A stretch of DNA of 14,980 bases, from positions 1 to 14,980 of the forward strand of contig DDSV01000029.1 of the NCBI GenBank assembly GCA_002344215.1, read 5' to 3'. The position numbers were made by a program, and so were the translations under genes. Positions within the stretch are counted from its first letter, which is position 1. Each line of letters starts with the position of its first letter. The notes under the pieces were generated by a model. That model made no database searches. It was given only the letters and a program-made list of their open reading frames with translations, and had not been told where the DNA came from. This document shows positions 1 to 7,600 of this stretch, piece by piece. Source of the stretch: Akkermansiaceae bacterium UBA2381. Lineage in GTDB: Bacteria > Verrucomicrobiota > Verrucomicrobiia > Verrucomicrobiales > DEV007.

Positions 1-572
1 GGAACCGCTCCAAGCCAGACTGCCGTTTTGACCTGCCATCTGTCGATGGGAGCGTCGGGGTCCAAAATCATGGAGGCAAGACACATGAAAATCGCCTGAC
101 CTCCTGCAATCAGCAGCGATACGAACTGACTGCGGCGGTCAAAATCCTGAGCCAAGGTGACGAGATAGCAAACACCAACTGCCACAAAGAAATTGGCGAT
201 ACCGAAACTCAGCTCTCCGCGCAGAGGGACAAAGAGCTGAAACAGGATGGCGGGAATCAGAAGCTTCCTGGTCGCTGCCGCGGTGTTGGCAAATCCACGA
301 ATATTGACCTTCTCCAGCCCTCGCCACAGCGGGAGGAAGGTGACCGTTGCGATGACAAGCGCGAGCATCAGGAGGCCGACAAAAGGACCCCAAGCAGCAG
401 AAGAAGTTGGTGCATAGGACAATCGACTGGTTAAGAAAATCCCCACGATCACTGCTGCCGCAGCGAGCCCAATGAGGAGTCGAAGCAGGTAAATCCCGGT
501 CCAGCAAAACACGGCGCCCCAAGCTCCTTTGCCCGCCACGGCGTCAACTCGCCTTTGCTTCTCCTCGCTCAT
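1..572 (-). CDS. Polytopic membrane protein, 3' end cut by window edge
   Basis: An uninterrupted reading frame runs from an ATG at 572 leftward past base 1, giving 190 codons with no stop. The product starts MSEEKQRRVDAVAG and then has about five to six hydrophobic segments, near residues 20-44, 57-79, 95-110, 117-133 and 144-160, with a further one beginning at the cut end. Segments are separated by short charged loops such as LWRGLEKVNIRGF and DFDRRSQF. I do not recognise the family. It is transcribed divergently from the XRE regulator at 653, with an 80-bp gap containing two identical palindromes, one of them 14 bp upstream of this start. Small XRE regulators often control an adjacent membrane protein, so the two probably form one regulatory unit, which is inference. 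Smaller ORFs in other frames here are shadows. The C-terminus is not visible. Confidence 0.75.
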   Translation of the reverse strand, partial: MSEEKQRRVDAVAGKGAWGAVFCWTGIYLLRLLIGLAAAAVIVGIFLTSRLSYAPTSSAAWGPFVGLLMLALVIATVTFLPLWRGLEKVNIRGFANTAAATRKLLIPAILFQLFVPLRGELSFGIANFFVAVGVCYLVTLAQDFDRRSQFVSLLIAGGQAIFMCLASMILDPDAPIDRWQVKTAVWLGAV

Positions 573-586
573 ACAAATCTCGGCGC

Positions 587-602
587 GTTCCCCATAGGGA
601 AC
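587..602. promoter_or_regulatory. Operator-like palindrome, copy 1 (GTTCCC-N4-GGGAAC)
   Basis: The sequence GTTCCC CATA GGGAAC is a perfect 6-bp inverted repeat with a 4-bp centre. It lies 14 bp upstream of the start codon of the leftward membrane-protein gene. The same arms with the same spacing recur at 633-648. It is a candidate binding site for the neighbouring XRE regulator; the binding protein is inferred. Confidence 0.6.
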
Positions 603-630
603 CAAAAGACTCAAGTTCAGCCTGAAAGTC

Positions 631-650
631 AAGTTCCCAACCGGGAACTT
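631..650. promoter_or_regulatory. Operator-like palindrome, copy 2 (AAGTTCCC-N4-GGGAACTT)
   Basis: AAGTTCCC AACC GGGAACTT is a perfect 8-bp inverted repeat with a 4-bp centre, ending 2 bp before the ATG of the XRE gene. Its core 633-648 is identical to copy 1 at 587-602, with centres 46 bp apart. A half site, TCAAGTTC at 611-618, repeats the sequence at 629-636. A protein bound here would cover the ribosome-binding and early transcribed region of the regulator gene, suggesting autorepression (inference). In RNA it would also be a hairpin hiding the start. Confidence 0.65.
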
Positions 651-652
651 TC

Positions 653-931
653 ATGGCGAAACGATTCCGCAACTGCGTCGGGCCTCAGGTCCGAACACTA
701 CGAAAGAAGAAAGAGCTGACTCAGGATCAGCTGGCGGCACGCCTTCAATTGGCCGGGCTCCATACGTTTGATCGAGTGACCGTTGCTAAGATCGAGTCCC
801 AGATACGTTCCGTCTATGACTTCGAGCTCTCTGTCCTGAGCGAAGTTCTCGGCGTACCCTCGGACGAATTACTTCCTTCCCAGAGGCAGCTGAAAGCTTC
901 CCTCGATGACCTCATGGCCGGGGGGAAGTAG
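653..931 (+). CDS. XRE-family helix-turn-helix transcriptional regulator
   Basis: This 92-residue protein is essentially one Cro/C1-type DNA-binding domain (about residues 9-70). The visible pattern is VGPQVRTLRKKKELTQDQLA for helices 1 and 2, then RVTVAKIESQIRSV for the recognition helix region, then LSEVLGVPSDELLP closing the fold. The short C-terminal tail, KASLDDLMAGGK, is polar. There is no sensory or peptidase domain, so it probably works as a dimer on the two palindromes in its own upstream region. The ATG at 653 is chosen because it begins the conserved domain and follows directly after the operator; no Shine-Dalgarno is evident. The gene is divergent from the membrane-protein gene at 572. 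It converges with the efflux operon, so it is not obviously part of that operon. The family call is firm; target genes are inferred. Confidence 0.88.
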   Translation: MAKRFRNCVGPQVRTLRKKKELTQDQLAARLQLAGLHTFDRVTVAKIESQIRSVYDFELSVLSEVLGVPSDELLPSQRQLKASLDDLMAGGK

Positions 932-1232
932 CCCGATTTCGCTCATTACCCCGCAGGGGGCGATCTGCTCTATGCCCTCTCCTGTCTGGGCTGGGACCCG
1001 ACGGGCCACGAAATTCCCGGCGATTAACCCGCAGGGTGCGGGTGAACTGATAGCTAAAAGAAAACCCACCCTTGCGAGGCATGAGTTTTCTCGGCTGACG
1101 GACCTCCTTCACGCATTCGGGAATGTCGGGTGCGGCGTTCTACCGCCCTCGCAAATCCCCCAGTGGTCAAGAATGCACCACCGGCTTTTCGATGAAGCGG
1201 TCACGTTTCGGCATGTTCTGAACTAACCCGCG
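932..1232. other. Convergent non-coding spacer with hairpins and a direct repeat
   Basis: No convincing gene lies in these 301 bp; ORFs in both directions have low-complexity, Arg/Pro/Ser-rich translations without family features. Visible structure: a hairpin CCCC-GCA-GGGG at 949-959; a perfect hairpin ACCCGCA-GGG-TGCGGGT at 1027-1043; and a 14-bp direct repeat, ATTACCCCGCAGGG at 945-958 against ATTAACCCGCAGGG at 1023-1036 (13 of 14 identical). Both neighbouring genes end here, so transcription should stop within this spacer. Confidence 0.5.
1056..1090 (-). terminator. Weak candidate terminator for the leftward efflux operon
   Basis: On the minus strand GAAAAC (1090-1085) can pair with GTTTTC (1065-1060) around an 18-19 nt GC-containing loop, followed immediately by TTTT (1059-1056). 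The stem is short and AT-rich, so the call is tentative. It lies about 140 bp past the MFS stop codon, where an operon terminator would be expected. Confidence 0.25.
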
Positions 1233-1250
1233 TCAGCGGTTCGCTGCGGG
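1227..1250 (-). terminator. Hairpin spanning the MFS stop codon
   Basis: CCCGC (1227-1231) pairs with GCGGG (1246-1250), and AGCG (1235-1238) pairs with CGCT (1242-1245) around a GTT loop, with a 3-nt bulge on one side. On the minus strand it includes the TGA of the MFS gene and is followed by TTAGTT, which is only weakly U-rich. It may be a terminator or a 3'-end stabilising structure. Confidence 0.3.
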
Positions 1251-2435
1251 AGTCCTGCGGCGAAAGTGGAGGATCCAATACGGAATCGCCACCGCCGTCA
1301 CCAACCCGGCGAAGATCCAGTCCGCGTGGACGAATCCTAGTCGCGATGTCAGGACTCCTGCCAAGGGATAAGTGAGTCCCCAACCCGCATGACTGAGGGC
1401 AAAATGAGCGGCGTAGATGTGGGCTCGTTCCTCTTTGTTGCTGTTGGCGGCGAGCAGTTCGCTGCCCCGGATGCCGAGGAGACTCTGCACGGCACCAATG
1501 ACGGCCCAGGCAACGAGGAGAATGGGAAAGGACTGAAAATACCCGACGAGTGCCAGGACCGAGATCATGGCGGGTGCTCCAAACGTGACGAGGCCATTGC
1601 GAAAGGCTGTTCCACCACGTGAGTAGGCAATCGCGCCGCAGACCGAACCGACACCGTAAATGGCCATCGCCCACGCGTAGAAGCGATCCGGCAGGGCCAG
1701 GTCGTTTTTGACGAAATCGACCGTAGCGACGAGCACGAAGGCTCCGGCCACGCTTACTTGCAGGGCGAGGAGGAGCGACTCGCGAAGCGGCGCCCGCCCG
1801 AACATCGCGCCGAGTCCATGCCATGGCGGAGTCCGTGATGTCGCCGGGGCTTCGATGGCGGCACGCGGCAGGGCGATCACGAGCAGGGCGCTGACGAGGA
1901 AGGTCGCCGCGTCGAAGAGGAAGCTGCCGCGAAAGCCGACCGTGGCAATGAGCAGGCCAGCGAGGGCGGGGCCGAGGATGCTGGAGGTGTCGTAGGCGAT
2001 GGACCCGGCGGCGAGGGCTTTTGGGTAGTCCTTGTCCGAGACCACGCCGGGGATCACCGCCTTGTAGACGGGGGTGAAGATCGCCGAACCGAGATTGAGG
2101 AAAAAGGCGAGGACATAGATCTGCCACACCGCATCCACGAAAAAGAACGCGGCCACGATCCCGACCCGGAGCAGATCGCTCCAGATCAGGGTCGCCCTCG
2201 CCCCGAACCGCTCGGCGAGCTGCCCGGCCCAGGGCGAGAAGACCACGATAACCGCGATGCGGATCGCGAGCGTGTAACCCAGCACCGCCGAGGCGGAGGC
2301 TCCGACGAGGGCGTGCGCCAGAAGACCGAGTGCGATCGAACTGATGCCGGACCCGACGAGGCTGATGACATGAGCCCAGTAGAGTTTCTGGAAGATGCGG
2401 TTCGACCAGAGGCCTTTGTCGGATTCGATACTCAT
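1233..2435 (-). CDS. MFS efflux permease, CnrT/NreB-like
   Basis: This 400-residue inner-membrane protein has the hydrophobic periodicity of a 12-helix major facilitator transporter. The loop 2-3 signature is visible as GQLAERFGAR at residues 71-80. The stretch around residues 115-160 (TPVYKAVIPGVVSDKDYPKA, then AYDTSSILGPALAGLL) resembles the CnrT/NreB/NrsD nickel permeases of the DHA3-type MFS group as I remember them. It lacks the His-rich C-terminal tail of NreB and ends with RRRTPAANR. It is the last gene of the leftward operon, starting 16 bp after the methyltransferase stop, so they are probably co-transcribed. In C. metallidurans the cnr locus also ends with an MFS-type gene, cnrT, downstream of cnrCBA, which supports cytoplasmic nickel (or cobalt) export. 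MFS membership is firm; the substrate is inferred from context. Confidence 0.85.
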   Translation of the reverse strand: MSIESDKGLWSNRIFQKLYWAHVISLVGSGISSIALGLLAHALVGASASAVLGYTLAIRIAVIVVFSPWAGQLAERFGARATLIWSDLLRVGIVAAFFFVDAVWQIYVLAFFLNLGSAIFTPVYKAVIPGVVSDKDYPKALAAGSIAYDTSSILGPALAGLLIATVGFRGSFLFDAATFLVSALLVIALPRAAIEAPATSRTPPWHGLGAMFGRAPLRESLLLALQVSVAGAFVLVATVDFVKNDLALPDRFYAWAMAIYGVGSVCGAIAYSRGGTAFRNGLVTFGAPAMISVLALVGYFQSFPILLVAWAVIGAVQSLLGIRGSELLAANSNKEERAHIYAAHFALSHAGWGLTYPLAGVLTSRLGFVHADWIFAGLVTAVAIPYWILHFRRRTPAANR

Positions 2436-2451
2436 GATCTGGCAAAGCGCC

Positions 2452-3318
2452 TCATCCTTCCGCGACGATCTGGAACCAGCGGGTCGGATGATTTTCCTCG
2501 CCCGCTTCGGTAAAGCGGTCGCGTTCCCAGCGGATTTCGAACCCGGCCTCGCGCAGGATCGCTGCGTAGTTGTGGGAAAGGGCGCACTCGAGGGCGTAGG
2601 GATAGGAGGCTGTTTCGGTGTCGAAGTGATGATCGAGTCCGACCGATTCGGTGAGGGCGACAGCGCAGGGCAGGCCGCCTTCCTTGAGTTCGCGGAAAAG
2701 GGAAAGAAGCTCGTCGCGTCGCAGGTATTCGAGAACGCCTCCGTTGGTGAAGAGGAGGCTCTTCGGTGCCGGATTGTTGCCGAGCCAGTCCATGATGTTC
2801 GCGGCCCCGAACCGCAGGCGGGGATCCGCCGAATGGGCTGCGTTGCTGGCGGCGACTTGTCCCGGATTGAGGTCGATACCGTGGAAAGAGTCGAGCCCGG
2901 ACAATCGGGAGGCTAGATGGACGAGGACAAGACCGTCACCGGCCCCCACCTCGACGACCCGCGCTCCACCGCCCCAAACCGAAACCACCTCCGCGATCCG
3001 GTCGACAATGCCGGCATGATGACGCAGGAAGAGATCCTCGAAACGGTTCGCGAAACGATCGAAGAAGTCCGCTTCCGCCGCCGTCGATGACCAGAAGTCC
3101 TGATGGAAGCGCTGCAGGGCACGGTGGTCACCCGACTCAACGGCGTCGGCGAGGTCGGCGTTGCGAATCAGCTTTCCGGCAAAACCCCACTCCCCGCTGA
3201 AAGGCTTTTCATCGACCTGTCTCGCGAGGCCGGGGCGAAGGAACTTCAGAATGTTTCCCGCCATGGCCTTGGCACGTCGGTTGAGGGGAAGGTCGGAAGC
3301 GGCGCGGTAGACTCTCAT
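2452..3318 (-). CDS. Class I SAM-dependent methyltransferase
   Basis: This 288-residue soluble protein carries a Rossmann-fold methyltransferase domain from about residue 90 to 285. Motif I reads VVEVGAGDG at 121-129, the acidic end of strand 2 is in GIDLN at 147-151, an ANIMDW segment lies at 173-178, and strand 4 is the LLFTNGGVLEYL region at 188-199. The N-terminal 90 residues are helical with charged and aromatic patches (KPFSGEWGFAGKLIRNADLA) and are not a domain I recognise; they may be involved in substrate binding. No signal peptide is seen, so it is cytoplasmic. It sits between the RcnA-like exporter (45 bp upstream) and the MFS permease (16 bp downstream) on the same strand. The substrate cannot be told from sequence. 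A metallophore-like or small-molecule substrate, or a protein target, are possibilities only. An alternative start is M19. Confidence 0.82.
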   Translation of the reverse strand: MRVYRAASDLPLNRRAKAMAGNILKFLRPGLARQVDEKPFSGEWGFAGKLIRNADLADAVESGDHRALQRFHQDFWSSTAAEADFFDRFANRFEDLFLRHHAGIVDRIAEVVSVWGGGARVVEVGAGDGLVLVHLASRLSGLDSFHGIDLNPGQVAASNAAHSADPRLRFGAANIMDWLGNNPAPKSLLFTNGGVLEYLRRDELLSLFRELKEGGLPCAVALTESVGLDHHFDTETASYPYALECALSHNYAAILREAGFEIRWERDRFTEAGEENHPTRWFQIVAEG

Positions 3319-3363
3319 GGGCAGAGGGTTTGGATCTCGAAAGGTTTTGTGCAGGCTGGCGTA

Positions 3364-4698
3364 TCAATGCGAATGCGGCTGAGAAAGCCCCTGCCAGCCC
3401 TGCCAAGCCATGAAGGCGGCGAGGATCACGAGCAGGGCACAGGAAAAGTAGGGGGCGCGGCGCATCCACTCGCTGAAGCCACGTATCTTGCGATGCGCAT
3501 GATGCACTCCCCATGCGGCGAAAACACCGATAGTGACCATGGTGAGGGCGAGGCCGAAACTGAAGGCGGCGACGAGGGAAAAGCCGAGGGCAACTTTCTT
3601 GATTTGCAGGCACACGACCAGGATCGTGAAGGCGGCGGGACAGGGCATGAGACCCCCGGTGATGCCGAAGAGCACGATCTGGGAGGTGGTGACGGTGCGG
3701 TCGGCGAAACGTTTGGCGATGTCCTGCGCGTGTGCCCGCTCGTGGGCATCCTGGTATTCGATGCCGTCGTCTTCGGGTTCCTCGACGGCGACGGGGGCAT
3801 GGCTGTGACCGTGATGCTCCTCGGTGAAGCGCAGGCGATAGGTGTGGGCGTGGTCGCTGTGGCCGAGGCTGACCGTGGCGAGAAATTCGTGCGGTTCGGG
3901 CAGTTCGCTGGTGGCCTCCCAGAAGGTGTCCCGTGGCTCAAAGGCGAACTTCTGGGCGCGGCCGTCGAGCCGGGCGGTCTCGATGCCGAGTTGCGTGCCT
4001 TTGGGCAAGGGCACGGGATCGCCGTTGGCTTTGCAGGGATAGATGCGGAAGCGCGGCGGCACCCCGGTCTCAAAGATGCCGACCTCCAGCCATCCGTGGC
4101 CGGTATCAAGCAACATCCCGCCGTGCGGGCCTTGTTTGAGGCTGTGGGTCGGAGCGGTGGAGGGTGTGCTCATCCCGGCGGGGAGGATGAGGCCGCTCTG
4201 GGTCACGGATTCACCAGCGAGGAGACGCGGACTGGTGGCATTGGTGTGCGAATGTGCCTGCCATGGATCGGGGGCATCCGTTTTGACCGGCGGCACGTCG
4301 TGTTCGTGCGTGTGGCCGTGATCGCGACCATCGCGATGATCGTGGGCATGAGCTTCCGCGACTTCGCGGCGCGTGCGGAGATACATCCACACCGCGAGGC
4401 CGAAGACCAGCACGGCGGAGGCGAGGTGGAAGTAGGGCTCGGTGTGCTCGGCATTCCATTGCCCTCCGTAATGGAGGGCCAGTGCCGCCAGCACCCAGAT
4501 GAGCAGTGAGTGGGAAATGGCCGCTGAGAGGCCCAACAGAATGGCCTGCCAGACGGTGCCGCGGATGGCGATGATGAAGGCGGCCATCATCGTTTTGGAG
4601 TGTCCCGGCTCCAGTCCGTGCAGGGCTCCGAGGAGAATGGCGACGGGAACGTAGAGCCACGCGTGGCCGCTGGAGAGGTAGTCAGTGAAGGAGTTCAT
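3364..4698 (-). CDS. rcnA: RcnA/NicO-family nickel/cobalt exporter with inserted adaptor-like domain
   Basis: A 444-residue inner-membrane protein of the NiCoT/RcnA superfamily. The hallmark ALHGLEPGHSKTM lies near residues 25-37, followed by ISHSLLIW at 61-68, and the C-terminal half has GGLMPCPAAFTILVVCLQ at 348-365, all typical of RcnA. Predicted helices fall at about 14-32, 40-55, 60-78, 90-107, 340-365, 370-395 and 415-435. E. coli RcnA is about 274 residues; the excess lies in the central loop. That loop has two His-rich stretches (about 117-133 and 279-300) flanking an extra domain at about 189-295, which matches the N-terminal region of the CzcB-like protein encoded at 7893-9164. The protein ends QPHSH. 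Its start overlaps the czcA stop as ATGA (4695-4698), indicating translational coupling to the pump. It should export Ni/Co from the cytoplasm, feeding the RND complex. Confidence 0.9.
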   Translation of the reverse strand: MNSFTDYLSSGHAWLYVPVAILLGALHGLEPGHSKTMMAAFIIAIRGTVWQAILLGLSAAISHSLLIWVLAALALHYGGQWNAEHTEPYFHLASAVLVFGLAVWMYLRTRREVAEAHAHDHRDGRDHGHTHEHDVPPVKTDAPDPWQAHSHTNATSPRLLAGESVTQSGLILPAGMSTPSTAPTHSLKQGPHGGMLLDTGHGWLEVGIFETGVPPRFRIYPCKANGDPVPLPKGTQLGIETARLDGRAQKFAFEPRDTFWEATSELPEPHEFLATVSLGHSDHAHTYRLRFTEEHHGHSHAPVAVEEPEDDGIEYQDAHERAHAQDIAKRFADRTVTTSQIVLFGITGGLMPCPAAFTILVVCLQIKKVALGFSLVAAFSFGLALTMVTIGVFAAWGVHHAHRKIRGFSEWMRRAPYFSCALLVILAAFMAWQGWQGLSQPHSH

Positions 4699-7600
4699 GA
4701 GGATACGGTTTCAAGTTCGACTTCTGTAGCTTCCCTGCTGCGGAAGATGCGGTAGAGACCTGGAAGGACGACGAGAGTTAGGAGGGTCGACGAAATGATT
4801 CCTCCGATCACAACGGTGGCGAGTGGGCGCTGGACTTCCGCGCCTGTACCGGTGGCGAGTGCCATCGGGACGAAGCCGAGAGAGGCGACCAGTGCGGTCA
4901 TGAGGACGGGACGAAGGCGCATGACGGCACCCTCGACGACGGCCTCATCAAGAGCCATGCCCCCTTTCCTCAGGTCGTTGATGAAGGAGATCATGACGAG
5001 GCCGTTGAGGACCGCGACGCCTGACAGGGCAATAAAGCCAACTCCCGCGGAGATCGACAGGGGGATGTCGCGGAGCCACAGGGCGACGATGCCGCCGGTC
5101 AATGCGAGAGGCACGCCGGTGAAAACGAGCAGCGAATCGCGGGTGTTGCCGAAGGTCATGAAGAGCAGGGAGAAGATCAGGATGAGGGCGACGGGAACGA
5201 CGATTTTCAGCCGCTCCGAGGCGGAGATGAGTTGCTCGAAGGTGCCTCCCCAAGTGATCCAGTTCCCCGGGGCCAGTTCGACTTCGCGGGTCTTTTCCTG
5301 CGCCTCGGCGACGAAAGAGCCGAGGTCTCGACCACGGACGTTGGCGGTGACGACGACACGGCGTTTTCCGTTTTCACGGCTGATCTGATTGGGGCCGGGG
5401 CCGAGTTCGAAGTCGGCGAGTTCGCCTAGCGGAACAAATAGAGGCATGTCGGTGGAGGGTGTCGCGAGGACAGGCGCCTGCGAATCCGCCCTGATTCGAA
5501 CCGGTATGTCGCGCCATGCGTCCATGTCGGTGCGGAGTTCCTCGGGGAGACGGAGGATGAGAGGAAACCGCCGGTCGCCCTCGAAGATCTGGCCCGCCTG
5601 TTTTCCCCCAATGGCGATTTCAACGACTTCCTGAACCTCGGAAACGGTGAGTCCGTAGCGGGCGAGGACTTCGTGTTTCATGTTGATGCTGAGGAGAGGC
5701 AGACCGGTGATTTGCTCGACGCCGATGTCCTGCGCTCCGGGGATCGTTTCGAGAATTTCGCCAATGGCTTTCCCTGCTTCGAGAAGCTCGTCGAGGTCGT
5801 CCCCGAAGACTTTCACGGCCACATCACTGCGGACCCCGGCGATGAGTTCGTTGAAGCGCATCTGAATGGGTTGGAGGAACTCGTATTTCGTGCCCGGAAC
5901 CTGTTCCAGCGCTTCCGACATCTTCCGGAAGAGTTCCTGCTTGCTCATGTTGGGATCGGGCCATTCGGAGCGCGGCTTCAGCATCACGAAGCCATCGGCG
6001 ACACTGGGTGGCATGGGATCGGTCGCGACTTCGGCGGTGCCGATCTTCGAGAAGGTCTCGGCGACTTCGGGGAATTTCTTGAACTCGCTCTCGACGGTGT
6101 TCTGCAGGTGGATCGCCGCGGCGAGGCCGGTGCCCGGCACCCGCAAGCTGTGGACGGCGAGGTCGCCCTCGTCGAGATTGGGAATGAATTCGCTGCCCAT
6201 GCGGCTGGCGAGAAGGAGGCTGAGGGCGACCACTACGGCGGCGGCGATGGCGACGATGTGGCGGTTCGCGACGGAGAGCCTCAGAATCGGCAGGTAAAGC
6301 GCCTTCGCACCCCGGACGAGGAAGTTTTCCTTTTCCGCGATTTTACCGCGCATGAAAATGGCGATGGCGGCGGGCACGAAGGTGACCGAGAGGATCATCG
6401 CACCACCGAGGGCGAGAAGGACGGTGTAAGCCATGGGATGGAACATCTTTCCCTCGACTCCTGTGAGAGTCAGGATGGGGAGGTAGACGACCATGATGAT
6501 GAGTTCCCCGAACATAGTGGCCTTGCGGACTTCCTTGGTACCTTCAAAGACGGTCTTCATGCGTTCTTCCAAGGTGAGGAGTCGTCCGAGCCGGTGTTGG
6601 GCTTCGGCGAGGCGACGGATGCAGTTCTCCACGATGATGACGGAACCATCGACGATGATGCCGAAGTCCAGTGCGCCGAGGCTCATGAGGTTTCCCGAGA
6701 TCTTCGTGCTCACCATTCCCGTGATCGTGAAGAGCATGGAAAGCGGGATGACCATCGCGGTGATGATCGCGGCGCGGACATTGCCCAACAAAACCAGAAG
6801 AACGACGATGACGAGGACGGCTCCCTCGAAGAGATTTTTCTTCACCGTCTCAATCGTGGCGTCCACCAGGGTGGTGCGGTCATAGACGGTGTGCGCGACG
6901 ATTCCCTCGGGCAGGGTCCGGTTGATCTCCTCGAGCCGCTCGGCGACCCGTTTGGAGACCACTCGACTGTTCTCACCGGCAAGCATGAGAACCGTGGCGA
7001 GGACGACTTCCTCGCCGTCGGCCGTGGCGGCACCGGTGCGGAGCTCCTCGCCGAGCTTCACCTCGGCGACCTGGGCGATGGTGATGGGCACGTTCCCGCG
7101 CGTGGTAACGACGATGCGGCGGATGGCATCGAGATCCTGCAACTGGCCGGGTGCGCGTATCAGATACTGTTCGCCGTTGTGCTCGATAAAGCCGGCACCG
7201 ACGTTGGCGTTGTTCTCCTCCAGCGCCGCCATGATCTCCTCGATCCCGAGATCGTAGGTGAGCATCAGGGCCGGATCAGGAGTGACGTGAAACTCCTTCT
7301 GATAACCGCCGATGGTGTTGACCTCGACGACACCGGGGACATTGCGGAGCTGGGGTTTGATGACCCAGTCCTGGATCGTGCGCAGGTCGGTGGGAGTTAC
7401 CGGCGAGCCGTCGGGGTTGGTTGCACCGGGTTCCGGTTTCACGGTGAACATGAAAATCTCACCCAGTCCGGTCGCGATCGGGCCCATGGACGGACTGATC
7501 TCGGGAGGGAGTTTGCCCTTCACCTCCTGCAAGCGCTCCGCGACGAGTTGCCGGGCGAAGAACTTGTCGGTGCCGTCCTTGAACACCACCGTGACCTGCG

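Noticed and set aside
139..522. A 127-codon minus-strand frame
   Set aside because: Out-of-frame shadow of the partial membrane protein at 1-572, which has a coherent hydrophobic pattern and no stop.
906..1226. ORFs of 66 to 106 codons in the convergent spacer
   Set aside because: Low-complexity translations, overlapping frames on both strands, no start signals or family match.
1201..2445. A 414-codon minus-strand frame overlapping the MFS gene
   Set aside because: Arg/Pro/Ser-rich translation without motifs; the other frame encodes a clear MFS transporter.
3103..4509. A 468-codon open frame on the plus strand
   Set aside because: Antisense to the RcnA-like and methyltransferase genes; no family features, composition of a reverse-frame shadow.
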